Shown here one piece after another: positions 34,636 through 44,151 of a DNA stretch of 64,000 nt (position 1 is its first letter; the number at the start of each line of letters is the position of its first letter). Location of the stretch: the NCBI GenBank assembly GCA_023078685.1, contig JALGAS010000001.1, forward strand, positions 5,084,001-5,148,000. Direction: 5' to 3'. The position numbers and the translations under genes are program-made. The notes below the pieces were generated by a model, which saw nothing but the letters and a program-made list of their open reading frames with translations, was not told the DNA's origin and did no database searches. This DNA is from Neopestalotiopsis rosae. Lineage: Eukaryota; Ascomycota; Sordariomycetes; Amphisphaeriales; Sporocadaceae.

Positions 34636-35182
34636 GTAGGGAACGAAGCACCGGGCGATATTGTGCTCCAATGACATGGCAACAACGACAACTGCGATGC
34701 AAAGACTTGTTCATGACAGCCGAAGAGCACTACCAACTCTTCAATTGTCCGGCAATCCAAGAGATAGGATTTCAAGAGCATGCAGACCGCTGCCGTGGGC
34801 AAATCTGTTCTCGTCTAGTACACCGCAAATTCTTCCGAGCTTCATTACCCTTTCAAGAAGGTTTGAACAGTCGAATGAGCCAACACCACAACCATTGACT
34901 CGCCAGAAACGCAAGAAACATCACGATTTGGACCAAATCTAGGTGCCCAGCTTCGAGGATCAAATTCAGAACATCTTGCCAAGAACCGACTCCACAGGAA
35001 AATGTAATTTTCCACCACTCAGACAAACAGCAGATGAGGCACAAACGCGACCCCTCGAAACAATCGTCTGTTATATATCGTCGAGATCACCCATACCACA
35101 CAAGGGCATTAGACGATTTTCTCAAGTTTTTCAACGGAAGAGCCTCGACATAAGACGTCACCAAATTCAATTGCACCAAGAA
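34636..35182. other. Intergenic / possible leader of PEBP gene
   Basis: 547 bp. An open frame from 34943 runs in frame into the PEBP gene. I treat it as 5' leader (see findings). Confidence 0.45.
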
Positions 35183-35868
35183 ATGTCTCTCGAAGAGCAT
35201 GCCAAGGCTCTACAGGCCTCTCTAGAAAAGGCCAATCTAGTCCCCGGCTCCGCCTCCGAGCTGATCCCGTCGTCATTCACGCCCAGCACGGCGCTCAGGA
35301 TCATCTTTGGCGACAAGTCGGTGGACCTGGGCAACTTTTTCCGGGCGGTCGAGTGCAAGGTCGCGCCGACCATCTCCTTTGGACCACCGGAAGAAGAAGA
35401 AGCAGCGGGTGATGCTGGCAACGCCTCCTCATACCTGCTGATCCTGACCGACCCGGACGCGCCCACGCCCGACGATCCCAAGTTCGCCTTTTGGCGGCAC
35501 TGGATTGTGGGCGGTCTGCAGCCCTTGGCCGGCGTGGACGGGGCGGCACAGGTCGCCGTGACCAAGCCGACGATTACAGAGTATCTCGGCCCTGGGCCCA
35601 AGGACGAGTACGTTTAGCCGAGGCGTCAAAAGTCTCTTTACTTGATGAGGAAAGCAGGATTAATCTGTAACGCAGCTCAAAACCGCATCGCTATCTCTTC
35701 CTCTTGTACCGAGAGCCCGGCGGTCTTGACCTGAAGAAGGCGGACGCCGGAGGAGAGGAGTTTGTGGAGCGACGGTCATTCAAGCCGGCGCAATTCGCGG
35801 AAAAGTTCCAGCTCAAGCTGGTCGCGGTCAACTGGATGACGTGCGCGGGTGATGGTTGGTCGGAATAG
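35183..35868 (+). CDS. Phosphatidylethanolamine-binding protein (PEBP; carboxypeptidase Y inhibitor type)
   Basis: Exons are 35183-35607 and 35676-35868, giving 205 aa. The donor GTACGT cuts after PGPKD and the second exon restores SKPHRYLFLLYREPGG, the conserved ligand-pocket strand. The first exon has the DPDxP motif (LTDPDAPTPDDP) and the FWRHWIVGG strand. The C-terminus (LVAVNWMTCAGDG) is as in fungal PEBPs. Family members bind phospholipid head groups or inhibit serine carboxypeptidase (yeast Tfs1) and modulate Ras/PKA signalling. The start ATG at 35183 gives the normal length. Acidic insert (PPEEEEAAGDAGN) before the DPD motif. Expected to be cytosolic. Confidence 0.92.
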
Positions 35869-36221
35869 ACTATACTGAGACTGCTATAGATCAGTTTTGG
35901 TGCTTGTCTAGAATTTTATAAAGTCAATTTCAGAATGAGATGGAATAAAACCTCGTTGTTCGCTACATGCGAAAATAGATTATCATTATATTGGAACGAT
36001 CTGCGCATTTGGTTGATTGGATGCCCGAGAGCAGGTGTTACAAGTATGCCTTGCAGAAAGCCCATTCGTCGGAGCCCAACGGCGATTGGGCCAGTGGTGG
36101 TCCACTGAGCCTCGCCTGCATATTCATATGTACCGGTAAGGCCGTCCTCGACCTCTCCATCTTCCTTTCAACATGTCCACCGAATTTTCGTCAGTTCACG
36201 TGGGAGAGCACTGTCGACAAT
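35869..36221. other. Intergenic / leader of STAND-like gene
   Basis: 353 bp with no gene. An open frame from 35991 enters the next gene in frame but has no conserved character before the ATG at 36222. Confidence 0.5.
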
Positions 36222-37834
36222 ATGGATGGCCTTTCAGCCGCAGCCAGCGCCATTGCCATCGTGCAGGCAGCGAGCGCGGTGGGAGTGGTAGCAAAGGCGT
36301 TCTATGACACGTTTATCAGCAAAGATCACGTGGATCGAGGAGGGGAGGCAACCAAACGAGCTGCAAGCGTTGCCGACTTCATGTCCAAGATTGATATCCT
36401 CCGGGGTTTAACGGCTCCAGCTTCGTCGCAGCCGGGTAGCCGCCCTGCGGTGGGGAATGCCCCGAGTCTCATTGGCAATATAGTTATTGCATCAGGTCTT
36501 GATAGCACACTCCGGCAGTGTGAGAAGCAGCTTGGAGAGCTCAAGAAGAAGGCAGAAAAGATGACGCTTCCTCCTAATAGCACAAACAAGATTAAGATCT
36601 GGTGGAAGACGGTCCTCATCAAGTTGAAAGAATCCGACTTCGCCCCCCTGGAAATTACAATCACGACCCTGCTCCAGCAACTCACTCTCGTGAGTGTACT
36701 AATAAACATCAAGTTATCAGAGGCCAAGTAGGTATAATTTCTTGATATGCTCTGTTGAATTTTGTTAGTTATCGCTGTCTCTATGGTATTGACTTCGTAC
36801 CCAGTGACGCACGCAGCAAAAGGATCGAGGAACAGATCGGACAGATGCTCCAGCAATTGGGGCGCCAGGATGCCAGAACCCATGTTGCCAACCAGCAAAC
36901 AGTACTTCCCATCGATATCCAGAGCGCCATAGAGAAGATCGGTCTGAAAGTCGATCAGTACACTGCATCTCTGGTTAACATTCAGAGCGCCTTAAACCAG
37001 AACGGCATGCTTGCCAAGCAGCAGGAACAGGCCTGGCAAGACAGCTATGATATCCTCAGAAGGCTCGAGAAGCTCTCCCTTGAGCCGCACCTGGATAGGA
37101 CAAGCAGCTCGCTATCAGGCACCACGGAGGGATCCATAGCCGAAAGCATGGAAGTTGACGAGGTTATTGTGCCCTTGGCGCCGGCCCTGATCCACCACCC
37201 TGGGTTCCAATTTCGCGATGACCGGCTCGATAAGGCGACCATCTCGAAGTCTGTACTCGATCTGATCGAGCAGTGGATGGATCCGAATAGATCGGATGTC
37301 GCGCGCGTCTATATTCGCACTTCGCCAACCGATGATCACATCCACGACCTCTGCAACCGCGTCGTGTATGAGCTAGCCAACTCCATGCTTCTCTGCTACA
37401 ATGGGCTCCCGAGAGAGGGACCCCCGCCGGCCGACGGATGGTACACCATGGCACATCTGGTCTGGTGGCTGTCGGCACAGATGCGCATGCCCATGCCGCA
37501 CATCGATGGGCATATGCCGGCAAGCGGCTATAGCCCGGACGTGGCGTGGCTGGTCGAGAAGCTGGAAAAGACGCAGGACAGCGACCCAGTCTATGTCATT
37601 CTCTATCTGCCCACAGAGTCTTGCCATGGCGACTCGGACCGCAGACTGTACTATTCCCTCATTGAAGGCTTGTGCAAAATTTCGAGCAGCCGGGTCAGAA
37701 TCTTGCTATTCTCGGACGGCACAGACGATGAGATTATCGGACCTTTTGGCAGCAACACGATTGTATTTGACAATTTGACTCAACAACAAAACCGGGTGCT
37801 ACTTGCTGACTGGAGTCCTGAGAATACTGGGTGA
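36222..37834 (+). CDS. Protein with fungal STAND/NLR-type N-terminal domain and no P-loop
   Basis: Exons are 36222-36727 and 36769-37834, joined through a short 41-nt intron (GTAGGT donor, GTTAG acceptor), giving 523 aa. The start MDGLSAAASAIAIVQAASAV and the helical pattern to about residue 168 match the N-terminal domain found on many fungal STAND/NLR-like proteins. A helical linker (SKRIEEQIGQMLQQLG) follows. The C-terminal part (about 325-520) has alternating beta/alpha character (VARVYIRTSPTDDHIHDLC, DPVYVILYLPTE, SSRVRILLFSDG) placed where a NACHT or AAA domain would sit. I see no Walker A GxxxxGKT/S, so nucleotide binding is doubtful. Role unknown, possibly a regulator or decoy in heterokaryon-incompatibility-like signalling. 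The intron call is the least certain part. Confidence 0.7.
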
Positions 37835-38439
37835 TTTTCTTGACGAAGACAAGTGCTGAGGGGCACAAAGAAATTCTAGTTGGCTAGCAGCTCCAGCTCC
37901 AGTTTCAGTGCAAACGGTTGATATGGCGACATAATGCACTAAAGTTTCAGGAACTGGGAAATGACTGAAAACGACTCTGGCAGCTTAGCTGAGTTGGAAA
38001 TGATCCCGGTTTCTATCACCAACAAAGAAAAGCTATGGGAACGGAGACCCTGGGTTCAAAACTTGGGTAATCTTCAAGCCTTGGCTTTTTGGATCTTTTT
38101 TCTTTTTCATCTTGGCTTTTCTCCCTCTAGCAATCAGAATTCTACTTTGCGGGTAGCTTTGGAATTTGAGCGGCCGCGGTTATGTTGATAGCCTGTTGTA
38201 TGCTATATCTTACTCTCAATACTAAACAGGCAGTTTACGGGGTCGCATTTCCTGGAATTATAAATTTTCGTGACAAGTTGGACATACCACGGCGAAATTA
38301 ATGGGATTGTATTAGTGCAGAATTGTTTTCATTTTCCCGACGAACGTCTGCTGAATATACCCTCGCTAAAATCAAATTTAAGCTTCCATTCTCCGTGAGA
38401 TCTCCATCAATTCATATCACGTTCCTAGGCAGTCTTGTC
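37835..38439. other. Convergent 3' region, no gene seen
   Basis: About 600 bp between the stops of two convergent genes. A 75-codon ORF at 37961-38188 was not accepted. Confidence 0.5.
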
Positions 38440-39853
38440 TTACAAGACGAACAGGATGTTGGTATCTGCACTCAGTTAGCATGGAGCAATCCAAAAGTTC
38501 GATCAGAGTTCACATACCGAGAGGGTGACTGCAGCTTAATTGCGGCTTCTGTGTGTACTTGGTCTCCAATACGTCACGAATGCTGTTCAGAAGCTGGACA
38601 TAGCTTTGTTGGGGATTCTGCTTCAAAGCTGTAATGAATGCCCAACTCATGGCACCAGTAGCTTGTTGGGCAATAGTTGCATCTGCAGATGTCTGGTCGT
38701 CCTTTGATCCGGACCACATGATGACATCAGCTGGCGAAGTGCGAGTATCCTTGGTCTTGTTGTAGGCATCGTCGCCCTTGTATGCCTTCTTGGCAAATCC
38801 AAGAATGGAACTTGCGACACCGCCCATATCACCGCGAGCATACGAACCGATTGCAGACAAGAGGCCCTGTCCAGCTTCGGCCGCCAGGTTGGGCTCCTTT
38901 AGCACACCCTTGGTGCTGTACATGTAGGGCAGGTCAAGAACGGAACCCGAGTGGCAGGAGTCAAAGATGGCGGTCAATCGTACACCAGCCGCGAGAGGCT
39001 TGACGACAAGAGCATGCAACTCATCATCAACGATATGGCCGGCGCTCTTATAGTCGACTGGGTAGATGACCTCATCAGTTCCATCCTCCTCGTCTCCGTC
39101 AAGATCGGCAGTCTGGCCTCCGTGACCACTGTAGTGCAAGAACAGGGCATCATCCGGACGAGCACCAGCCACAAGCCACTGCATTGCACGACGAATGTTG
39201 GAGGCCGTTGGCTGCAGGACCTGATCTTGCGCATCATCGGTGAGGATGATCATATCCTCGCGCTTGTAGTTGTAGCGCTCCATCAGGAAAGCAGACACGT
39301 TCTTGGTATCGTTGATGCATCCGCGCAGCTCGCCATCTTGTCCAAAGTAGTTGATACCAATCAGCAGAGCCTTGCGCTTACCGGTACAATGCGAGTACTG
39401 GAAAGTGTATTCCGAGGGGGCGCCGTGACCAAACTGTTGGGCGTTGTGGGGAGGGGGAGGTGCGTTCGAGCGTCCGTTATTGCCGCCGCCGTATCCGCCA
39501 GAGTTGTATCCCTGGGACTGGTTCGGGTAGCCGTAATTGTCGAGGTTCTGCGGAGGGGGATAGTTGGGCGGTTGGTGATGACCATAGCCGTGCTGCTGTT
39601 GCTGAGAGTATTGACCTTGACCGTACTGTCCAGGAGGCGGTCCCTGAGGAGGACCACCGCCGTATCCTCCCTGCTGCTGCCATTGACCCGGAGGAGGTCC
39701 CGGTGGAGGTTGACCGTAGCCACCACCGCCGCCGTATCCTCCTCCGTGTTGTCCAGGATAACCACTATGCTGGCCAGGATAACCGCTGTGCTGGCCAGGA
39801 TAGTTTCCGCCAGGGTAGCCGCCGCCACCGCCGTAGCCTTGGTTGTAAGACAT
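38440..39853 (-). CDS. casA: Type I metacaspase
   Basis: Exons on the minus strand are 39853-38518 and 38465-38440, giving 453 aa. The last exon codes only the conserved end DTNILFVL, spliced from SHPL with donor GTATGT and branch CTAAC. The prodomain (1-150) is Gly/Tyr/Gln/Pro-rich with a YPGQHSG repeat. The p20 part holds [12 protein letters not shown], catalytic His244 (HYSGHGG) and catalytic Cys300 (FDSCHSG), with the acidic loop [18 protein letters not shown]. The p10-like end has [16 protein letters not shown]. Metacaspases cleave after Arg/Lys, need calcium, and act in stress, protein quality control and programmed death. Matches A. nidulans/A. fumigatus CasA and yeast Yca1 architecture. 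The in-frame ATG at 39928 is less likely as a start. Confidence 0.95.
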
Positions 39854-40882
39854 GTTTGCGACCGCGATGGAGAAAGTGTCGACTGAGAGTAAGGGAAGGA
39901 AAGAAGGAAGAAAGAGAAGACTCGCCAAGCAAGGAACAAAGACCCCAAGGAATTCGAGGTTATGTATGGCACAGTGATGTAAGATTGGGAATGTAAGACG
40001 AGGCTGGAAATCACCAACCAGTAGTACGCAATAGTCGCAATCGAGGGGCGGGGCTCCTATTTTGGAGGGGCAGCAGCGGCGGCGGCAGTACAGATTAACA
40101 GCGACGCAGCAACGGACCTAACGGACACCTGGGCAATGTCGTTCGTTTGTTTGACGCCGAAACGCAATAAGCTGCATGCGGGCGAGGCGGGGCAGGAAGG
40201 AAGACACCAGACCCTGGTAGCAGCTGACGAGGGATCTGCTGGAGATGCAGCAGGGCCCCAAACCCCTGGAAACTGCAGCGTAGCAACCAACCCCACTAAC
40301 GATGACTGGCTGGACGGGCCAGAACTTCGGGCTCAGCCGCCTAAAAGCCGGGCTCCCAAGGACTTCCAAGCCGGAATTCGGCAACTTTTGAGGGCTTAAC
40401 TTTGCTTGATATGCGTGGGAGGACTCCAATCGACAGGCCTCCGACGTGTCTCGCGATGAGTATTCCGCATAAGATAGGGGACCTTTGGGGGGTTTTCTAC
40501 CTCTCGTAGGGCTGTTCGTTTGCCAGAGCACCACTTTATACCACTGAAACAAGTGCTCGGCACGCAGCAGTATTGGCTTGGCAGTTACAGCAGCGGGTCT
40601 GATTGATCGTCTGGAAGCTGCGGTGCACCAGAACGTTGAATGAGAGTCATCTCAGACGTGTCCGCTTTGCTCGTGATTTCCGTTGAATTGATTGATTGAT
40701 GTGGGTGATTGATTGCTAAATGGGTGATATAATGACCGCTGCGTGAATCACTCAAGACCTCTATTAAAAACACACAACTCTTGCTGCATTTTACTCAACT
40801 CCTTTCCTCCAATTCCATCCCCAGGAATCAGGATCCCCATTCATTCAACCCCAGATTCGAGATTCCAAAACAGCAGTTCACC
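39854..40882. other. Divergent promoter between metacaspase and WW-domain genes
   Basis: About 1 kb. Contains a GCNGCGGCGGCGGC run at 40070-40085 and short ORFs on both strands that look like noise. The 90 bases before 40883 are C/A/T-rich, typical of a leader. Confidence 0.5.
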
Positions 40883-42277
40883 ATGTCTTTCTTCAAGAAC
40901 CTTGCCGACAAGTTCGACGACCTTAGCGTCGGAGGCCGCAAGGATGAACAACAGACACAGCAGGCGCAGCAGTATGGTAAGCTAAACTCAAGCAGCACAT
41001 CTTTACAATCTTAAACACATTCCATCTACCCTAACCCGCCGCCAAAAATGCGACGGCGTCTGCCCCCTTGCGCATAGCGTAACTCTCTGCCTCAACTCGG
41101 GTTTCAGCTCTCCAAAAGTTAACCAGCGCCAAACTGTGAATAGGTCGTCGTGACTTTGGAGACTCTCACTCGGGCTCCTACTCGTCACCTCCTCCCCAGC
41201 AGCAGTACGGTCAATACGGATCGCAGTACGGACAAGGCCAATACTCGGCTCCACCTCCCCAGCAATACAACTCCCCGCCCCCAGGCGATTCGTACTCGTC
41301 AGCTCCGCCGCAGCAGGTCAGTACACTCAAAGGGCCCGAGCCACATATCTAGACGTCATGCTTCTAGAACCACATCTCGCCCTGACTCGACCGAAAAAGG
41401 CAACATGCTAACTCCGATGTGTGAAACAGGGATATGGCGGCCAGTCTCAAGCTCCAGAGTACCACCCTCCCCAGGACAAGCCTCCCATTCCTAGAGGTTG
41501 GATCCCCAAGTGGGATCAGCAGTATCAGCGCTGGTATTATGTAGAGGAAGCCACGGGTCGTTCTCAATGGGAAGCTCCTGGCTATGATGCCACTCGGCCG
41601 CCCATGCCCGGCGCCGACTCTCGAGGCCATGAGTCTTCCTATGGTGGTGGTGCACCACCTCCCAGTGGCTACGGACACCATGACTCTGGCTACGGAGCTG
41701 GTGGGTATAGCGGTGGCGGTGGCGGCTACGGCGGCGGCAGTGGCTATGGAGGTGACCACGGAGGCCAGGGTCAGTACGGAGGCTACGGAAGCGAGCAACG
41801 TGGCGACAGCTACGAACCCGAGAAGGAGAAGAAGAGCAGCAACAAGAGCGGTATGCTACTGGGTGTTGCCGGTGGTCTCGCCGTTGGTGCCGTTGGCGGT
41901 GCCCTGCTGAACGAAGCACTGGGTAAGTTTATATCGTTTTTGGGGGACCCTTTCTTCTCCAATCAAGGTTCAGTAGACTGACAAGACCAGATGATTCGTC
42001 TGACGATGAGCACCATGCTCCTCCCCCGGCTCCTGTCTACGTTGTAGAACAAGCTCCCGCCCCTGTATACGCAGAACCGCCCCCTCAGGAATACTACGCC
42101 CCTCCTCCCGGCGACGAGAGTGATCGTGAGTCTCTCGAGGAGGCACGCGAGGACTACATTGAGGCTCTGGAAGACGCAGCCTCGAGTAGCGCCAGCAGCA
42201 GTGACCGTGAGGAGCTTGAGGAGGCTAGAGAGGAGTACCAGGAAGAGTACGAAGAGTACTATGGAGAGGATGACTAG
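40883..42277 (+). CDS. WW-domain protein with glycine-rich centre and glycine-zipper segment
   Basis: Exons are 40883-40976, 41144-41316, 41430-41922 and 41991-42277, giving 348 aa. The N-terminus MSFFKNLADKFDDLS is amphipathic. Gln/Pro/Tyr repeats (QYGSQYGQGQY) follow. One WW domain lies at about 105-140 (PRGWIPKWDQQ, RWYYVEEATGRSQWEAPG), with both Trp and the YY pair, and so is expected to bind Pro-rich ligands. Then comes a Gly/Tyr-rich stretch, a basic KEKKSSNKSG patch, and a glycine-zipper hydrophobic segment (GMLLGVAGGLAVGAVGGALL) that could enter membranes. The tail is acidic and helical (SLEEAREDYIEALEDA, EELEEAREEYQEEYEEYY). I do not know a function for this combination. Amphipathic start and glycine zipper suggest a membrane-associated adaptor. 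Confidence 0.82.
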
Positions 42278-43326
42278 GTGCAAATAATGTCTTATTGACT
42301 TATGGCAGACGGTCCATGGTGTCTACCATGTTTGACCACAGGCATGGGACCCTGGTAACTAAATAGATAGACCCAAGCTGAACACAGCATCAATCAACCT
42401 GCCTGATCTGCTGGCATCAACTGAACCCAAATTCCTTCACGTTAATTTTTTTACTCCCTTTCATTCTATATTTTTCTTTTCGTGACATACACACGTCTGA
42501 TAGGTGAATCATTGCCTGCTAAATTGCGGAATCAACCAGTTTTGAAGATTTCTTTTCATGACCCTTACTCTAATATACTTGAGGTCCCTGCTAGGACAAG
42601 GGCAAAATAATCGACAACATTGATAGTGAGGAACAGTATTTCCACGACATGCCATTTCAAAAACAAGCCCTCGCCATATCATGTCGGTATTGCAGACAAC
42701 GCTTCAATACAATACTTCGAAGGGCTGAAGTATGAAAATTAGGGTCGCCATCTTCACAGAGTCCGAGCAAACTCATCTCGCATGCCACCACAGTAAGGTC
42801 GACAAGCTTGCGATAATCAAGCTCAATCGCTCAATGATAAGAGGGTTTCCAGTGCTAGATCAACCGAGTCATAGAGGACAAGAAAGAAGAGCTAATCGAG
42901 AGCCCTTGACATTCACATTGGCAAAGTCAACATGTAGACTGTCCTGAATGGTGTAATCATACATTTCGCAAAAAGACGAAAAGAAAATATCAAATCCATC
43001 TAGTAAGAATTCATACAACAACATTGCCAGTTAGTAAATACACATAGCATGGGAAACGGGCAAGCACAGTTGATTCAATGCTGAGATGTTGGACCACAAG
43101 TCGTCCCTCGTGGCCGCGTGCTTCTTCTTTCAATGGATGATCGCATTTATACTGCTGACAGGAGACTATCGCACATCAAACCCTAAGAGTAAAGACTCCA
43201 TAAACCCCCAAACGACCGCCTGTGGACTCATAATGCGTAAAAAAAAAAGTACAAATGGGAAGTGGGAATTATTCATCCTCGAAAACTCCGATACCGACGT
43301 GAATGGAAAATTAAGCCATTAAATGT
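42278..43326. other. Convergent 3' region, no gene seen
   Basis: About 1 kb between two convergent stops. AT-rich. ORFs of 71-78 codons at 42732 and 43086 are not supported. Confidence 0.5.
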
Positions 43327-44151
43327 TTATTGCTGCTTCTTGCCCTTGTAGAGGTAACTATTGGCAGTTAGTATAGCGTTGGCAGTTAGTATAGCGTCAT
43401 GATAGACATAAAAAAGGCAGACTTACCCTCCAAAGACACCCTCAACAACACCAACAACGCTCAAGACTCCCAGTCCAAGACCGATCTGGTTCCAGCCCAG
43501 GCGGCCGCGCTCGTGCAAGTCCCAGGCCTTGTAGCCGAGGAAGCCAGATAGACCGATGACGCCCACCAGGTTGCTGATAACGAGGGCGCTGCTGGCACCG
43601 TCGCTGAGGTTGCCGAACCATTTGGTCAGGATGTTGTCGGCCTTGCGGGCCTTGGCAGCGGCCTTCTTCTTGGCGAGCTCTGCCTCGGCGCGAGCCTTCT
43701 CCTTGGCCTCCTTGGCCTCTTCCTCGTGCTGGATGCGCGAAGCCTGAGTCTCGGTCTGGATGTCCTGCTCTCCAAAGTCGGAAGGGACGGTCCGCACGGA
43801 GGGTGTGTCAACGTCAACCAGAGAGGCGGTACTGGCGCTCTCGGAGGTCTCGATCTCAGGAGGGGGAGGAGCGGCAGCCTGGAGAGATTCACAATGGTAA
43901 GCTCATGTCTTTCAACGTTAAGTAGATCCAAAGGAAGCGAAGCAGCCGGTAGCTTTAAAGAGCCATCAACCACTGCGCCGTATGCGCGATAGAATGTACC
44001 TCCTCGGGAGTCTGCTTGGGGCCGGATGCTGCTACTGATGCGTACGACACTGAGGTGATTTTTGGTTAGCAATGATCCAATATTCGAGACCGTCACGATA
44101 ATGTGTGTGCGACGACTCGTGGGAGTGTGATAAACAAAGAAATCACATACT
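43327..44151 (-). CDS. OM14-like mitochondrial outer-membrane protein
   Basis: Exons on the minus strand: the last base of exon 1 (44151, the A of ATG), then 44049-44000, 43878-43427 and 43357-43327, giving 177 aa. The start codon is split by an intron (A, GTATGT donor, CTCAG acceptor, TG). The protein reads MSYASVAASGPKQTPEE, then Pro/Ala-rich AAAPPPPEIETSES, VDVDTPSVRTVPSDF, a long charged helix (EEEAKEAKEKARAEAELAKKK) and two or three hydrophobic segments (SALVISNLVGVIGLSGFLGYKAW, GWNQIGLGLGVLSVVGVVEGVFGG), ending YLYKGKKQQ. This matches my memory of fungal proteins with the OM14 C-terminal domain. Yeast Om14 is an outer-membrane receptor that docks ribosomes with the nascent-chain complex. 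Family assignment is moderate, gene structure good. Confidence 0.75.
43361..43396. repeat. Perfect 18-bp tandem duplication in the last intron of the OM14-like gene
   Basis: The unit TTGGCAGTTAGTATAGCG occurs twice with no spacer. It lies wholly inside the 69-nt intron, so a one-copy allele would still leave a normal 51-nt intron. Confidence 0.95.

Noticed and set aside
38951..39886. 311-codon ORF antisense to the metacaspase
   Set aside because: Val/Arg/Leu-rich shadow of a Gly/Gln/Pro-rich prodomain. No independent features.
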